Origin: an uncultured Vicinamibacterales bacterium
GTDB lineage: Bacteria; Acidobacteriota; Vicinamibacteria; Vicinamibacterales; UBA8438
NCBI GenBank assembly: GCA_958295905.1
Contig: OY282382.1
Location: 558,001 to 622,000, forward strand
Direction of reading: 5' to 3'
Length of the DNA: 64,000 bases
The stretch's first letter is position 1; every line of letters starts with the position of its first letter. The position numbers and the translations under genes were made by a program. The notes under the pieces were generated by a model, which did not search any database, had not been told where the DNA came from, and saw nothing but the letters and a program-made list of their open reading frames with translations. Positions 25,814 through 35,461 of this stretch are shown here, piece after piece.

Positions 25814-26395
25814 ATGCGCGGCGCGATCGACCGGCCCGCGGTGGCTTCCATCGCGCTGGGCGTCGTCCTCCTGCTCGGGGCCATGGCCGCACCGGGCGGC
25901 CCCAGCCCGGCCGGGACCGGGCTGGGCGACGGGCCTGAAGGCCAATCCCCGCCCGAATCGAACCCGCCCGCCGTCCTCCTGCTCGGAGCCATGGCCGCAC
26001 CGGGCGGCCCCAGCCCGGCCGGGACCGGGCTGGGCGACGGGCCTGAAGGCCAATCCCCGCCCGAATCGAACCCGCCCGCGTTCAGCATCTTCGGACTGGT
26101 CGAGTCGCCCGGCCGCTACGGCTGGTCGGACGGCATAACCGTCGGACGGGCCGTCGCCGCCGCCGGCGGGTACGCCCGCGGGGGCTCTCGGGACGAGCTG
26201 CAGATTCAGCGCATGGTCGACGGGCGGCTCGTCTCGCGCGCCGTCACCGAGAACGATCCGGTGCGGCCCGACGACGTGATCATGGTGCGCGGGAGGGCGG
26301 TCGAGCGCCCCGAGCCGGACCCGGGCCAACGCAAGTCCACGCGCGGAACCACCCGCGTGTCGGGCGGGGCGCTTCCCCCCGGCACCGGCGGCTGA
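25814..26395 (+). CDS. SLBB-domain protein with internal 36-residue duplication
   Basis: 193 residues. N-terminal hydrophobic segment (VASIALGVVLLLGAMAAPGG), then a second nearly perfect copy of the same 36-residue block, then an SLBB domain: FSIFGLVESPGRYGWSDGIT through AAGGYARGGS to DPVRPDDVIMVRGRAVE. SLBB domains bind glycans in polysaccharide export proteins; here there is no Poly_export domain or export cluster nearby. The tandem block makes the N-terminus unusual: the duplicated unit contains a second hydrophobic stretch. Role in envelope polysaccharide handling is only a guess. Confidence 0.7.
   Translation: MRGAIDRPAVASIALGVVLLLGAMAAPGGPSPAGTGLGDGPEGQSPPESNPPAVLLLGAMAAPGGPSPAGTGLGDGPEGQSPPESNPPAFSIFGLVESPGRYGWSDGITVGRAVAAAGGYARGGSRDELQIQRMVDGRLVSRAVTENDPVRPDDVIMVRGRAVERPEPDPGQRKSTRGTTRVSGGALPPGTGG
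25865..26080 (+). repeat. Two 108-bp tandem units inside the SLBB gene
   Basis: Bases 25865-25972 and 25973-26080 differ at about two positions. The unit keeps the reading frame (36 codons), so the duplication is in-frame and very recent. Confidence 0.95.
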
Positions 26396-26483
26396 CCGGC
26401 GACCCGGGCGCCGGAGCATCCCCTCATTCTGCCGGGCATCAGATCACGCCGAAGATCTCCGATACACCCGCCGTCCCGACGCC

Positions 26484-26593
26484 GGAGCACCGGATCGCCT
26501 TCGGGTCAGTCCAGGTCCCCATGATCCGGGCGCATGGGCTCGATGGTTGGGGCACGGAGCACCGGATCCGCGTTCGGGTCAGTCCAGATCCGC
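26484..26593 (-). repeat. Duplicated 3' end of the exonuclease III gene (72-73-bp period)
   Basis: GGAGCACCGGATC plus TTCGGGTCAGTCCAG occurs at 26484-26515 and 26556-26588. The second copy includes the final codons and stop of xthA; the first is a downstream duplicate outside the gene. Confidence 0.8.
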
Positions 26594-27349
26594 CAACACC
26601 GGGGCGTGGTCGGACGCGATGTTGCCGTCCTTCTTCTTGCGGTAGTCGCGGTCGATCTCGACGCGGCGCACCCGGGACGCCACGGCGGGCGTGCCGAGCA
26701 GGTGGTCGATGCGCAGCCCCATACCGCGGTGGAAGGCGCCGCCCCGGTAGTCCCACCACGAGAACTTCTGCTCCCCCGGGTACAGGTGGCGGAACAGGTC
26801 GGTGAGCCCCAGGTCGACGAGGGCCCGGTATCGCGATCGCTCCTCGACGGTGCAGAAGATGGAACCGTCGGCGGCGTCGCCCTGCCAGCAGTCCAAGGCC
26901 GCGGGCACGATGTTGAAGTCGCCGCCGATGACGAACGCCGCGTCCCGGTCGATCCCCGCGAGATAGTCCCGCAGCGCCTCGAACCACGCGAGCTTCAGCG
27001 CGTAGTCGGGATGATCGAGGGTCTTGCCGTTGGGGCAGTACACGGTGGCGAAGTGGAGCCCGGCGACCCCGACCTGCAGCAGGCGCGCCCCGTCGTCCTC
27101 CCGGCCGGGCAGCCCTCGGGTCTCGGCCTCGGCCGGGGTGCGGCTGAGCACCGCCACGCCGTTCCAGCCCTTCTCGCCGTGAACGACGGCGTGGTAGCCG
27201 AGGGCCCGGAAGTCGTCATGGGGGAACTCCTCTTCGGTCGCCTTCAGCTCCTGCAGGCCCACCACGTCGGGTTCGCGGCTCTTCAGCCAGTGCGCGATGA
27301 AGTCCATGCGGGCCCGCAGGCCGTTGATGTTCCAGGTCGCGATACGCAT
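26579..27349 (-). CDS. xthA: Exodeoxyribonuclease III
   Basis: 256-residue Mg-dependent AP endonuclease/3' exonuclease of base-excision repair. The EEP-fold motifs are all present: MRIATWNINGLRARM at the N-terminus with Asn7, LQELKATE with metal ligand Glu34, WNGVAVLSR, GGDFNIVP (Asp144, Asn146), and the C-terminal IASDHAPV with catalytic Asp247-His248. The length is normal. The start ATG at 27349 gives the standard family N-terminus. It stands alone, facing the SLBB gene. The 3' end is duplicated downstream. Confidence 0.93.
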   Translation of the reverse strand: MRIATWNINGLRARMDFIAHWLKSREPDVVGLQELKATEEEFPHDDFRALGYHAVVHGEKGWNGVAVLSRTPAEAETRGLPGREDDGARLLQVGVAGLHFATVYCPNGKTLDHPDYALKLAWFEALRDYLAGIDRDAAFVIGGDFNIVPAALDCWQGDAADGSIFCTVEERSRYRALVDLGLTDLFRHLYPGEQKFSWWDYRGGAFHRGMGLRIDHLLGTPAVASRVRRVEIDRDYRKKKDGNIASDHAPVLADLD

Positions 27350-27665
27350 GCGCCACCAGTATCGCACTTTCCCCGCCGCCGGCACCTGCCGGCAGGACAA
27401 GCCGCCCGACGGCGCGGCTGCTGACGTGGCGTAGATATAGACGACTTCGGAGCGGAAACAGGGAGTCCGCCACTCGCGAAGTTCAACAACGAACGGGACA
27501 ATCCCAACGGTTCTCGTAGTAGGGTTGTTCCGCTGACCCAACACGTGTGTCCGCGCCCGGGTCGCGCAACGCGGCGGTCGTCGACGGCGCGGCACCGATG
27601 GACGATTTGAACGCGTTCAGATGTTGACGCAGGCATGACGTCCGGCCGGAGGAGGAAAAGCGGGG
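27350..27665. other. Divergent intergenic region
   Basis: Lies between xthA and the decayed efflux gene. Somewhat AT-richer than its surroundings around 27420-27540. No gene recognised; a GGAGGAGG ribosome-binding site for the efflux gene sits at its right end. Confidence 0.4.
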
Positions 27666-30345
27666 GTGATCGGCATCTTCATCGAGCGGCCCATCGGCAC
27701 CGGCATGGGCACCCTCGCCGTCGCGATCCTCGGCGTCGTCGCCTGCCTGCGGCTGCCCGTCGACCTGTTGCCGTCGCTGGAGCTACCGCGGGTCTCGGTC
27801 GAGGTCCGGCTCGAGGAGGCGTCGGCGGCCGAGGTCGAAGAGCTGGTCACCGTGCCCGTCGAGCAAGCCCTGAGCGGGGTGCCCGGGGTCCAGGAGATCG
27901 ACTCGCTGTCGCGCGACGGGCTCGCGGTGGTCACCCTTGCGTTCCCGTGGATGACCGACGTCGACCTCGCCATCCTGAACGTCCGGGAACGGCTGGACGA
28001 AGTGCGGGACCTGCTGCCGGAGGCGGCGGCCCCGCCCGCGGTGCGGCACTGGGACCCGGGCAACCGGCCGTTCATGGTGCTCGCCGCATCGACCGCCGAC
28101 GCCGCCGGTGACCCCGGCCGAACCGTCGGCGCCGCCGCGCGGAACCACGCCCTCGGCGCCCAGGAGGCGTGGCGGCTCGTCGCGCTGAGCAAGGCGGTCC
28201 GCGAGATCCTGCGGCCGCGGCTGGAGCAGGTCGACGGCGTGGCCGCGGCCGAACTGGTCGGCGATCGCGGCGAGCAGGTGCTGGTGACGCTCGACCCGGC
28301 CCGCGCCCGCCTGCTGGACGTCGCGCCGGCCGAGGCGGCAGAAGCCATCCGCCGGGCGGTGACCGTGCCGGAGAGCGGCACCCTGCGGCGGGGGCCGTAC
28401 CGCTACAGCCTGCGGGTGCCGGCCTTGGTGCAGTCGGCGGACGACCTCGGCGAGATCGTCGTCTCGGCCCCGGGGCGCGCCCCCCGCGTGCGGCTCGGCG
28501 ACGTGGCCCGCGTCGACCTGGCCCCGAGCGACCCGCGGTCCGTGCTGCGCTTCGACGGCCGACCCGCCGTGGGCCTGCACCTCTACAAGGACGCCGCCGG
28601 CAACGCCCTGGCCGTCACCGACGCGGTCACCGACGTGCTCGCCGCGTTCCGGGCCGAGCACCCGGACGCGCGGCTCGACGTCGCATACGCCCAAGCCGGC
28701 TTCATCCGCGCCGCGCTGGGCGGCGCCCTGACTTCGGTCGCGGCCGGCGGCGTGCTCGCCCTCGGCGTGCTCTTTCTCTTTCCGGGCGACTGGCGTCAGC
28801 CGGTGGTGATCGGCGTCGTGGTGCCATGGCCGCCATGGAATGGCTCGACGTCTCGATCAACCTCATCTCCCTGGGCGGGCTGGCGGTGGGCATCGGCCTG
28901 CTTGTGAACACCGCGATCATCGTCGTCGAGAACATCCACCGGCATCGCGAGCGGGGCGCGGCGCCGGCCGCGGCGGCCGCGGCCGGCACGACCGAAGTGG
29001 CGGCGCCCATCACCAGCGTGACCATCACGACCCTCGTGGTCTTTCTGCCGGTGGTCGCGGGCGGCGGCTTCGCGGGGGCGCTGTTCCGCGACCAGGCCCT
29101 CGTGGTCGGCGCGGCGGTAATCGTCGCCTGGGCCGCCGCCCTGACCCTGGTGCCGGCGTTGTCGGCCCCCGCGGGAACCGTGGACCCCGGCCCTGCGCCG
29201 GCTGCTCGGGGCGTTGCTGCGGCACCGCGGCGCCGTTCTCGCGGGCGCGGTGATGCTGGTGGCGGGTGCCGCGGTGATTGTCCTTCTAACGCCCCGCGAA
29301 CTGGCACCGCCCGTCGACACCGGCGACCTCGGCGTGACCGCGGAACCGCAGCGCCGAATGGCCGTCGAGCAACTCGCGCTGGCCGCAGTCCGGCTGGAAG
29401 AGACCCTCGCGGCAACGGCGGGAGCGACGCGGGTGCTGGCCACGGCCGGCGTGCAGGCCGAGAACGACCTGACCGGCGGGGGCGCGCTGCGCGGCAGCGC
29501 CGTGCGGGCGCAGTTCCGCCTGGACGATGCGGCGGGGCGGGAGGCGCTGACGGCGGCGCTCGAACGCGACCTGCCGGGCTTCGACGTCCGCGTCGCGCCG
29601 ATCGAGACGCCGCTGCACGATGTGCTCGGCATGTTCGCCGGCCCCGTCGACATCGCCTTCTCGGGGCCCGACCTCGCGGTCCTGCGGCGCGCGGTCGAGA
29701 CGTTCGCCGGGGTGGTGGCCGACCGCGGCGACCTCGGCCGCGTCGCCGCCGCGCCCCGCGAGCCCGAGCGCCGGATCCAGCTCGACTTGGACCACAGGGC
29801 CCTCGGCGCGCTGGGGCTCTCGACGGCGGAGGTCGCCGAGCAGGTCGGCTACGCCACCCGCGGCGAGACCGTCGCCCATCTGCGCATCGCCGACCACGCG
29901 CTGCCGGTGGCGGTGCGGCAGCCCCCGGAACGCGCCGCGCCCGGCGACTTGGCCCTCGACCGGATTCCCATCGCGCCGCCGCGCGGCCCGGCCGGCGACG
30001 AGGAGGGCGAGACACGGGAGCGGCCGGCGCCGGTGCCGCTGGGCGCGCTGGTGACCGAGGAGGCGGCGGCCGAGATCGCGCGGCGCGGTCATCGCCGCGT
30101 GCTGACGGTCGGTGTCGAGCCCGCGGGCGTGCCCCGGGCGGTGCTGGAGGATCGGTTGAGCCGGGCGCTGGCGCGGCTCGATCTGCCGCCCGAGGTGAGC
30201 GCCCGAGTGCGCACGCGGCGGGCCGACGCGGCCGAGGCGCTGGCGTCGTTGCGGTGGGTGCTGCTGGTCTCGCTGGTGCTGGTCATGCTCTGCCTGTCGG
30301 CCGAGTTCGAGTCGGTGCGGCTGGCCCTCGTGGTGCTGCTGGCGG
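27666..30345 (+). pseudogene. RND-family efflux transporter, frameshifted twice and truncated
   Basis: A good ribosome-binding site (GGAGGAGG) and GTG start open a HAE1-type RND permease: first helix and porter domain (IGIFIERPIGTGMGTLAVAI, then RLPVDLLPSLELPRVSVEV). The frame breaks near 28820; the next piece, EWLDVSINLISLGGLAVGIG with NTAIIVVENI, the conserved second helix bundle, is in another frame. A second break occurs near 29170-29210, after which the C-terminal porter half runs in a third frame to LVLVMLCLSAEFES near 30310. The remaining membrane helices are missing. No membrane-fusion or outer-membrane partner gene is adjacent. Clearly non-functional. Confidence 0.85.
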
Positions 30346-30600
30346 CGCGGGGCCCCGCCCCAGGCCGGCCCGCCGCGGCCCGGCAACGAGGTGTGGCTGC
30401 ACCCGCAGGTGACGCCGGGAGAGTACCGCATCTACTACAACTTGTTCCGGGAAGACGGCGACCCGGGGGTCTCCGTCCGGGGAGCGGTCGTGCATTCGAT
30501 CGATCGGGACGAGTTGTCGCCACGGCAACTGACGCGGGCAGGGAACCAGACGCTGGTGGCGACGGTGGTGGTGGACGCGGACACCAACGTTATGGTTTGA
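30346..30600 (+). pseudogene. C-terminal fragment of an unrelated protein joined to the RND remnant
   Basis: After the RND similarity stops, a frame reads GNEVWLHPQVTPGEYRIYYN, then DGDPGVSVRGAVVHSIDRDEL and a final TLVATVVVDADTNVMV. This is a beta-rich segment like DUF2135/YfaP-type extracellular domains (weak resemblance) and has no start of its own. It marks a deletion junction near 30345 that joined two genes. Confidence 0.45.
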
Positions 30601-30692
30601 TAACGGGTGCAGTGGTGAGTGAACGTGTGTCACCCGGCGGCGGGCGCGGGCGTTCGCAATTGCCTATCCGGCGCGGGGAGGAATCCGATACC

Positions 30693-30809
30693 TAGGAGTC
30701 TGCGCCGCAGAACGGTTTTGGGTCCGATTTGGCACAATATGTAGCGGTCAATCGCCAGAGCTTGCGCAACATATGGTGGTCATAATTTCCTGCGGCGCAG
30801 ACTCCTAGC
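30693..30809. repeat. 117-bp element bounded by perfect 19-bp inverted repeats
   Basis: CTAGGAGTCTGCGCCGCAG (left) and its exact reverse complement (right end at 30809) enclose 79 AT-rich bases. The ends belong to the GGCGCAGACTCCTAG family found at 39130, 43915, 43995 and 51045. It has no coding capacity and abuts the left end of the IS1182-like element. MITE-like. Confidence 0.75.
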
Positions 30810-32256
30810 AGCCCGTGGTGAAAGTCGGCGTCCAGGGATCGACAGGGAGGCCCTCATGTACTACACTGGCGGGCATGGCAATGGGCAGGGTGCGCGACGA
30901 CGGGTCGCAGCAATCGAGGTGGGTCGCGACGGCGGATCTGCCGCAGAGCGCGGGGCATCCGTTCTACGAGCGGCTGAACCGGATTCTGGAGGCGGCCGGG
31001 TTCGACGCGTTCGTCGAAGGCCTGTGCGCGCCGTTCTACGCGGTGATGGGCCGGCCGAGTCTGGCTCCGGGACGCTACTTCCGATTGCTGCTTATCGGGT
31101 ACATTCGAAGGGCTGGACTCGGAGCGGGGCATCGCGTGGCGCGCGGAGGATTCGCTGAGCATGCGGGCGTTTCTGCGTTTGGCGGCGCCGGCGGCGCCCC
31201 CGGACCATTCGACGATCTCGCGGACGCGTCGGCTGTTCCCGGTGGAGACCCATCAGGCGGTGTTCACTTGGGTGCTGGAGCAGTTGGCGGCGTCGGGCTT
31301 GGTGGCGGGGAAGACGTTGGGCGTCGATGCGACGACGCTGGAGGCGAACGCGGCGATGCGGAGCATCGTTCGTCGAGACACGGGCGAGGATTACACGGCG
31401 TTCCTGACCCGTTTGGCGACTGCTTCCGGCATCGAGACGCCGACGGCGGAGGAGTTGGCGCGTTTTGACCGGAAGCGGAAGAAGAAGACGTCGAACAAGG
31501 ATTGGCCCCACCCCCACGACCCGGACGCGAAAGTCGCGAAGATGAAGGACGGCAGCACCCACCTGGCCCACAAGGTGGAGCATGCGGTGGATCTGGAGAC
31601 GGGTGCGGTGGTGGGTGTGACGATCCAGGGGGCGGACAAGGGGGATACGGCGACGATGGCCGAGGGCGACGGAGCAGGTGGAGACGGTGTTGCCGGAGGC
31701 GGCGGGGGTTTCGGAGGTGGTTGCGGACAAGGGCTACCACAGCAACGAGACGATGGTGGATCTGGCGGCGGTGGAGGTTCGGAGCTATATTGCGGAGCCG
31801 GACCGGGGCCGGCGGTGCTGGAAGAACGCGCCGGAGGCTCGGGACGCGGTGTATGGGAACCGGCGTCGGGTCCGGGGCAAGCGGGGCCGGCGTTTGCTGC
31901 GGCGTCGTGGCGAGCTGGTGGAGCGTCCGTTTGCGCACCTGTTTGAGACCGGCGGGATACGCCGGGTGCACCTTCGGGGTCATTCGAACATTCTGAAGCG
32001 CCTGCTGGTGCACGTCGCGGGCCTCAACCTCGGGCTGCTTCTGCGTCAGGCGATCGGCGCCGGCACGCCCCGCGGCCTGCGGGGCGGGGTGGCATCCGCC
32101 GTCTGCGGGCTGATCGGGCGGTTTGTGGGCCTGTGGAGCGGTCTGGAGCGGCTCTTGACGCGATTCCGGCCCCATTCGGCGCGGGTCGCCGCACTATGGA
32201 GCCATCGGCCCCTTCAGCCAGCCATCTGAACACCGGGGACTTCTACCTCGGGCTGC
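30808..32256 (+). mobile_element. IS1182-like insertion sequence, degraded
   Basis: About 1.45 kb around a frameshifted DDE transposase. Imperfect terminal inverted repeats are visible: left GCAGCCCGTGGTGAAAGTC, right (reverse complement) GCAGCCCGAGGTAGAAGTC. No target duplication could be recognised. The left-end motif also appears without an element at 32852 and 51061. Confidence 0.65.
30875..32229 (+). pseudogene. IS1182-like transposase in three frames
   Basis: The N-terminal helical part (VATADLPQSAGHPFYERLNR and GRPSLAPGRYFRLLLIGY) ends near 31107; the next frame continues EGLDSERGIAWRAEDSLSMR and holds the catalytic core ISRTRRLFPVETHQAVF, KTLGVDATTLEANAAM with the first Asp, and KKTSNKDWPHPHDPDAKV. 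A second break near 31665 leads to VVADKGYHSNETM (second Asp) and RRRGELVERPFAH (Glu) ending at 32229. All DDE pieces are there, but two one-base shifts prevent a full-length product. Confidence 0.82.
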
Positions 32257-32374
32257 CAGCGAAACAGTCTGGAACTGCCTGACCGACTACCTCTTGTCGG
32301 AGTGGCACGGCGGGGAGATCGGTGCATTCGGTCGGGTGATGCAACTCTGAGGGTTCAAGAAAGGATCCAATACG

Positions 32375-32725
32375 ATGACGATGACAGACTGGGTACCGTT
32401 CGTAACGGCGCTCTTAGCGATAGCCGCATTTGTGTTCTCTGTATACAAGTACACAGACACGCAAAGGCTCTTGGAGCGCAACAATAGAGTTGCTCAGTTC
32501 AACGACGTGTTGGACAGGGTTGCAGGTAGAACCTTAGAGGGGCAAGTTCTGGTTGACATACAGCAAGCCGCGGCGGTGTATCAGCTGTCCGAGTTTCCGG
32601 AGTACAAGGAACTAGCCTTACCAATTATCAACCACTACTTGATGGGAATAACTGCTGGACGACCGGACGATTCTCTCTTTCGGGCGGCTTTGCTCTACTC
32701 GAAGGAAAAACTGTCTGGCTCCTGA
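32375..32725 (+). CDS. Small single-pass membrane protein of unknown function, AT-rich gene
   Basis: 116 residues; AAAGGATCC precedes the ATG. One N-terminal membrane helix (residues about 6-25, WVPFVTALLAIAAFVFSVYK) followed by a soluble helical domain (RLLERNNRVAQFNDVLDRVA to INHYLMGITAGRPDDSLF). The gene is far lower in GC than its surroundings and lies between two insertion sequences, so it is a recent import, the kind of cargo often carried in mobile zones. Family and function not recognised. Confidence 0.7.
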   Translation: MTMTDWVPFVTALLAIAAFVFSVYKYTDTQRLLERNNRVAQFNDVLDRVAGRTLEGQVLVDIQQAAAVYQLSEFPEYKELALPIINHYLMGITAGRPDDSLFRAALLYSKEKLSGS

Positions 32726-32772
32726 AATAAGTGGATGGGTGGGTGGGGCGGCGTGGGGGGGGTAGCAGCCGC

Positions 32773-33357
32773 GGGCGTCCCGGCCGTCCACGACGACGCG
32801 GCAGGCGCGACGACCGGCGGTTGGGGATAGGCGCCGGCTGATTGGCCCAACAGCCCGTGGCAAAACTCCGCAGCGCGTCAGCACTGGCCGGCGGTGCGCG
32901 GAAACGGCTCGGATCGGCCGGATTTCGGCGATTTTCGACCGCTGCACGACACGTTCTGGGGCCGAGTACGGCCCCGGCCGGGTTCAGCACAACTGGCTCT
33001 CCTCAAACGAGTGTGGGTAGGGGCGGCGCCGATCAGCGGGTCGGCGAGGGGTGCTGGCGGCGCAGGCGGCCTCGGGATTGAGCGGTCATGGTGTTCACCT
33101 GATCCGGCGGCGGACGGGCGGACAAGTGGCGGGTCGGGTCGGAGCGGAGTAGCTCCGGGCCGGCCGGCGTGTCAACGCGCTACGCGCGTCCTCCGCTGCG
33201 CTGCGGCCCTGCGGGTGACACACCGTCCGTCCCGCCGCTCAGACAGCAGTTATGGGCCTTGCGGCCCGGCCTGGACGGGGGCGTCCCGGCCGTCCACGAC
33301 GACGCGGCCGGCGCGACGACCGGCGGTTGGGGATAGGTGCCGGCTGATTGGCCCAAC
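32773..33357 (+). repeat. 79-bp direct repeat pair flanking the ISL3 left end
   Basis: Bases 32773-32851 and 33279-33357 (starting GGGCGTCCCGGCCGTCCACG, ending TGATTGGCCCAAC) differ at about two positions. The first copy is outside and the second inside the proposed ISL3 left boundary at 32999, so a duplication preceded or accompanied the insertion. Confidence 0.8.
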
Positions 33358-34742
33358 GGCCACCCCGGGGCCCGGTGCCGGCCCGGGGACACCCGTTGGG
33401 CGCGGGGCCGGGGCCGCGTGCGTCGTCTCGTTCTGCCGAAGCGGTTGCAAACGCAGGGGCTTCCTGGTCTCATGAGTGTGCACCACCACGACCCGCGAGG
33501 AGGAGAGCCCCATGCGTCTGACTACGTTACTACGGCGGCTGTTGGGTGTCACGCAAATGTACGTCAAGCAGGTGGAGATGGCCGCCGCCGGCCCGTTGAC
33601 GGTGTCGGTGGAGCCGTCGTGGCGGCGTTCCCGGTGCGGAACGTGCGGGGAGCGGGCGCCGCGGTATGACCGGCAGCCGGTTCGGGAGTGGCGGCATCTG
33701 TCGTGGGGCCGGATGGCGGCGTGGCTGCAGTACGCGCCGTGGCGGGTGTCGTGCCCGCGTTGCGGGGTGAAGGTGGAGCAGGTGCCGTGGGCGGACGGCG
33801 GCAGCGTGTTCACGTCGGGGTTCGAGGAGTTGGCGGCGTATCTGTCGCAGGTGATGGACCGGACGGCGGTGAGCCGCCTGCTGGGGATATCGTGGGTGAC
33901 GGTGGGCAACATCGTGGAACGGGTGGTGGCGCGGCGGCTGGACGGGGCTCGGTTCGGCAAGCTGAAGCGAATCGGCATCGACGAGTTCAGCTACCGGAAG
34001 CGTCACCGGTATCTGACGCTCGTGGTTGACCATGACACGCGTCGGGTGGTGTGGGCCGGGAAGGGTCGCAGCGCGGAGACGTTGGGGGCCTTCTTCAAGC
34101 AGTTGGGACCGGGCCGGTGCGCGCGGATCGAGTTGGTGACGGCGGACTTGGCGTCGAGCTGGCAGAAGGCGTTGGCGGCTTGGGTTCCGCATGCGCGGGT
34201 GGTGTTCGACCGATTTCACGTTGAGCGGCTTGCGTCGGATGCGGTTGACGAGGTGCGGCGTTCGGAGCAGCGGCGCCTGGACCCGGCGGATGCGAAGGCG
34301 CTGAAGGGGACGCGTTATGCGTTGCTGAAGCACCCGGGGCGGCTGAAGCCCGGCGGGGCCCGGCGTCTGGAGACGTTGCGTCGTGAGAACCGGGCGCTGG
34401 ACCGGGCCTACGAACTGAAGGAGTATCTGGCGACGATCCTGGGTCAGGCGACGCCCGAGGATGCGCCGGAGCTGCTGGAGGAGTGGCTGGAGTGGGCTGC
34501 GCGGTCCCGCTTGGCGCCGTTCGTGAAGCTGGGGCGCACGATTCGGAAACACGCGGAAGGCATCCTGGCGTATCTGGACACCCGGATGACGAACGGTCCG
34601 GTAGAGGGTATCAACAACAAGCTGCGTGTGATTGCGCGGCGCGCGTACGGTTTCCACTCGGCCGGTGCGCTCATCTCGATGCTGTTCCTGTGCTGCGGAG
34701 GCATCGAACTGGCGCCGCCCCTACCCACACGCATTTGAGGAG
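32999..34742 (+). mobile_element. ISL3-family insertion sequence, complete
   Basis: Bounded by 32-bp inverted repeats with two mismatches; the shared core is GTGTGGGTAGGGGCGGCGCC (left 32999-33030, right 34711-34742). The right repeat overlaps the transposase 3' end. The interval contains an intact transposase gene and about 500 bp of non-coding leader. No clear eight-base target duplication. Confidence 0.7.
33512..34738 (+). CDS. ISL3-family transposase
   Basis: 408 residues. Start chosen at ATG 33512 because GAGGAGGAG lies just upstream. N-terminal zinc finger pairs (RCGTCGERA, then CPRCGVKVEQV), helix-turn-helix region (DRTAVSRLLGISWVTVGNIV), and the DDE catalytic domain with first Asp in RIGIDEFSYRKRH (Asp157), second in VTADLASSW and the Glu in NGPVEGINNKL. 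The frame is open throughout and of normal length, so the element may be active. A deleted second copy lies directly downstream. Confidence 0.92.
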   Translation: MRLTTLLRRLLGVTQMYVKQVEMAAAGPLTVSVEPSWRRSRCGTCGERAPRYDRQPVREWRHLSWGRMAAWLQYAPWRVSCPRCGVKVEQVPWADGGSVFTSGFEELAAYLSQVMDRTAVSRLLGISWVTVGNIVERVVARRLDGARFGKLKRIGIDEFSYRKRHRYLTLVVDHDTRRVVWAGKGRSAETLGAFFKQLGPGRCARIELVTADLASSWQKALAAWVPHARVVFDRFHVERLASDAVDEVRRSEQRRLDPADAKALKGTRYALLKHPGRLKPGGARRLETLRRENRALDRAYELKEYLATILGQATPEDAPELLEEWLEWAARSRLAPFVKLGRTIRKHAEGILAYLDTRMTNGPVEGINNKLRVIARRAYGFHSAGALISMLFLCCGGIELAPPLPTRI

Positions 34743-34784
34743 ATTCGCACAACTTCTGCCACGGACTGCCAACGACCGCCCCGG

Positions 34785-35100
34785 GGGCCCGGCGGCGGCG
34801 GCCCGTGGACGCCCGTTGGGCGCGGGGCTGGGGCCGCGTGCGTCGTCTCGTTCTGCCGAAGCGGTTGCAAACGCGGGGGCTTCCTGGTCACATGGGTGGA
34901 CCGGACGGCGGTGAGCCGCCTGCTGGGGATATCGTGGGTGACGGTGGGCAACATCGTGGAACGGTGGAGGCGCGGCGGCTGGACGGGGCTCGGTCGGCAA
35001 GCTGAAGCGGATCGGCATCGATGAGTTCAGCTACCGGAAGCATCACCGGTATCTGACGCTCGTGGTTGACCATGACACGCGTCGGGTGGTGTGGGCCGGT
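34785..35100 (+). mobile_element. Internally deleted second copy of the ISL3 element
   Basis: Bases 34812-34893 repeat the leader upstream of the intact transposase (compare 33392-33473), then jump directly to sequence matching 33856-34078 of the transposase gene, with small further indels (for example ERVVARRL has become ERWRRG). Similarity stops at GTGGGCCGG, followed by TTAATTAGTTAG. About 380 bp are missing at the internal junction and the whole 3' half is absent. Confidence 0.85.
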
Positions 35101-35173
35101 TAATTAGTTAGAGTCCGGCTGCTGACGCGGCGCGGCCGGAAAACCGCGGCCTGCAACCGCAACCATCCCCGCG

Positions 35174-35461
35174 TTGTTGTGGTACAGCGTTCAGAAGGCG
35201 GACCCCAACGCCACGACGACAGCGGCCGCCAGCAGCAGTCGGCCGCCAGGTTCCATTGATGATCGGGTGGTGGCCGAAGCGCGCCGGATCGCCGCGGATC
35301 GTGGCACGAGCCTGAATCAACTCGTACGCGACTATCTGAACGAGCTGACGCGCACCGATGACGTGGAGACGATCATCCGCGGGCTCGACGCGATGTGGTC
35401 CGAGCGGACGTATCGCTCGCAGGGCCCGTGGACCCGCGAAGAAGCGTATGAGCGGTCGTGA
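35174..35461 (+). CDS. Ribbon-helix-helix type antitoxin, N-terminus altered
   Basis: The C-terminal two thirds, SIDDRVVAEARRIAADRGTS, LNQLVRDYLNELTR and WTREEAYERS, is a typical antitoxin of the DUF6364/RHH type paired with PIN toxins. The family normally opens with MKTTLSIDDRV; here the residues before SIDDR look unrelated, perhaps because the adjacent ISL3 remnant replaced the original 5' end. A GTG at VVAEARR could be the working start. The end overlaps the toxin-like gene by 14 bases. Confidence 0.7.
   Translation: MLWYSVQKADPNATTTAAASSSRPPGSIDDRVVAEARRIAADRGTSLNQLVRDYLNELTRTDDVETIIRGLDAMWSERTYRSQGPWTREEAYERS

Noticed and set aside
30693-30809. Rho-independent terminator from the 19-bp inverted repeat
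   Set aside because: The loop would be 79 bases and there is no T-tract.
31660-31680. Programmed frameshift in the IS1182-like transposase
   Set aside because: No slippery heptamer was seen, and a second unrelated frameshift exists near 31107, so decay is simpler.
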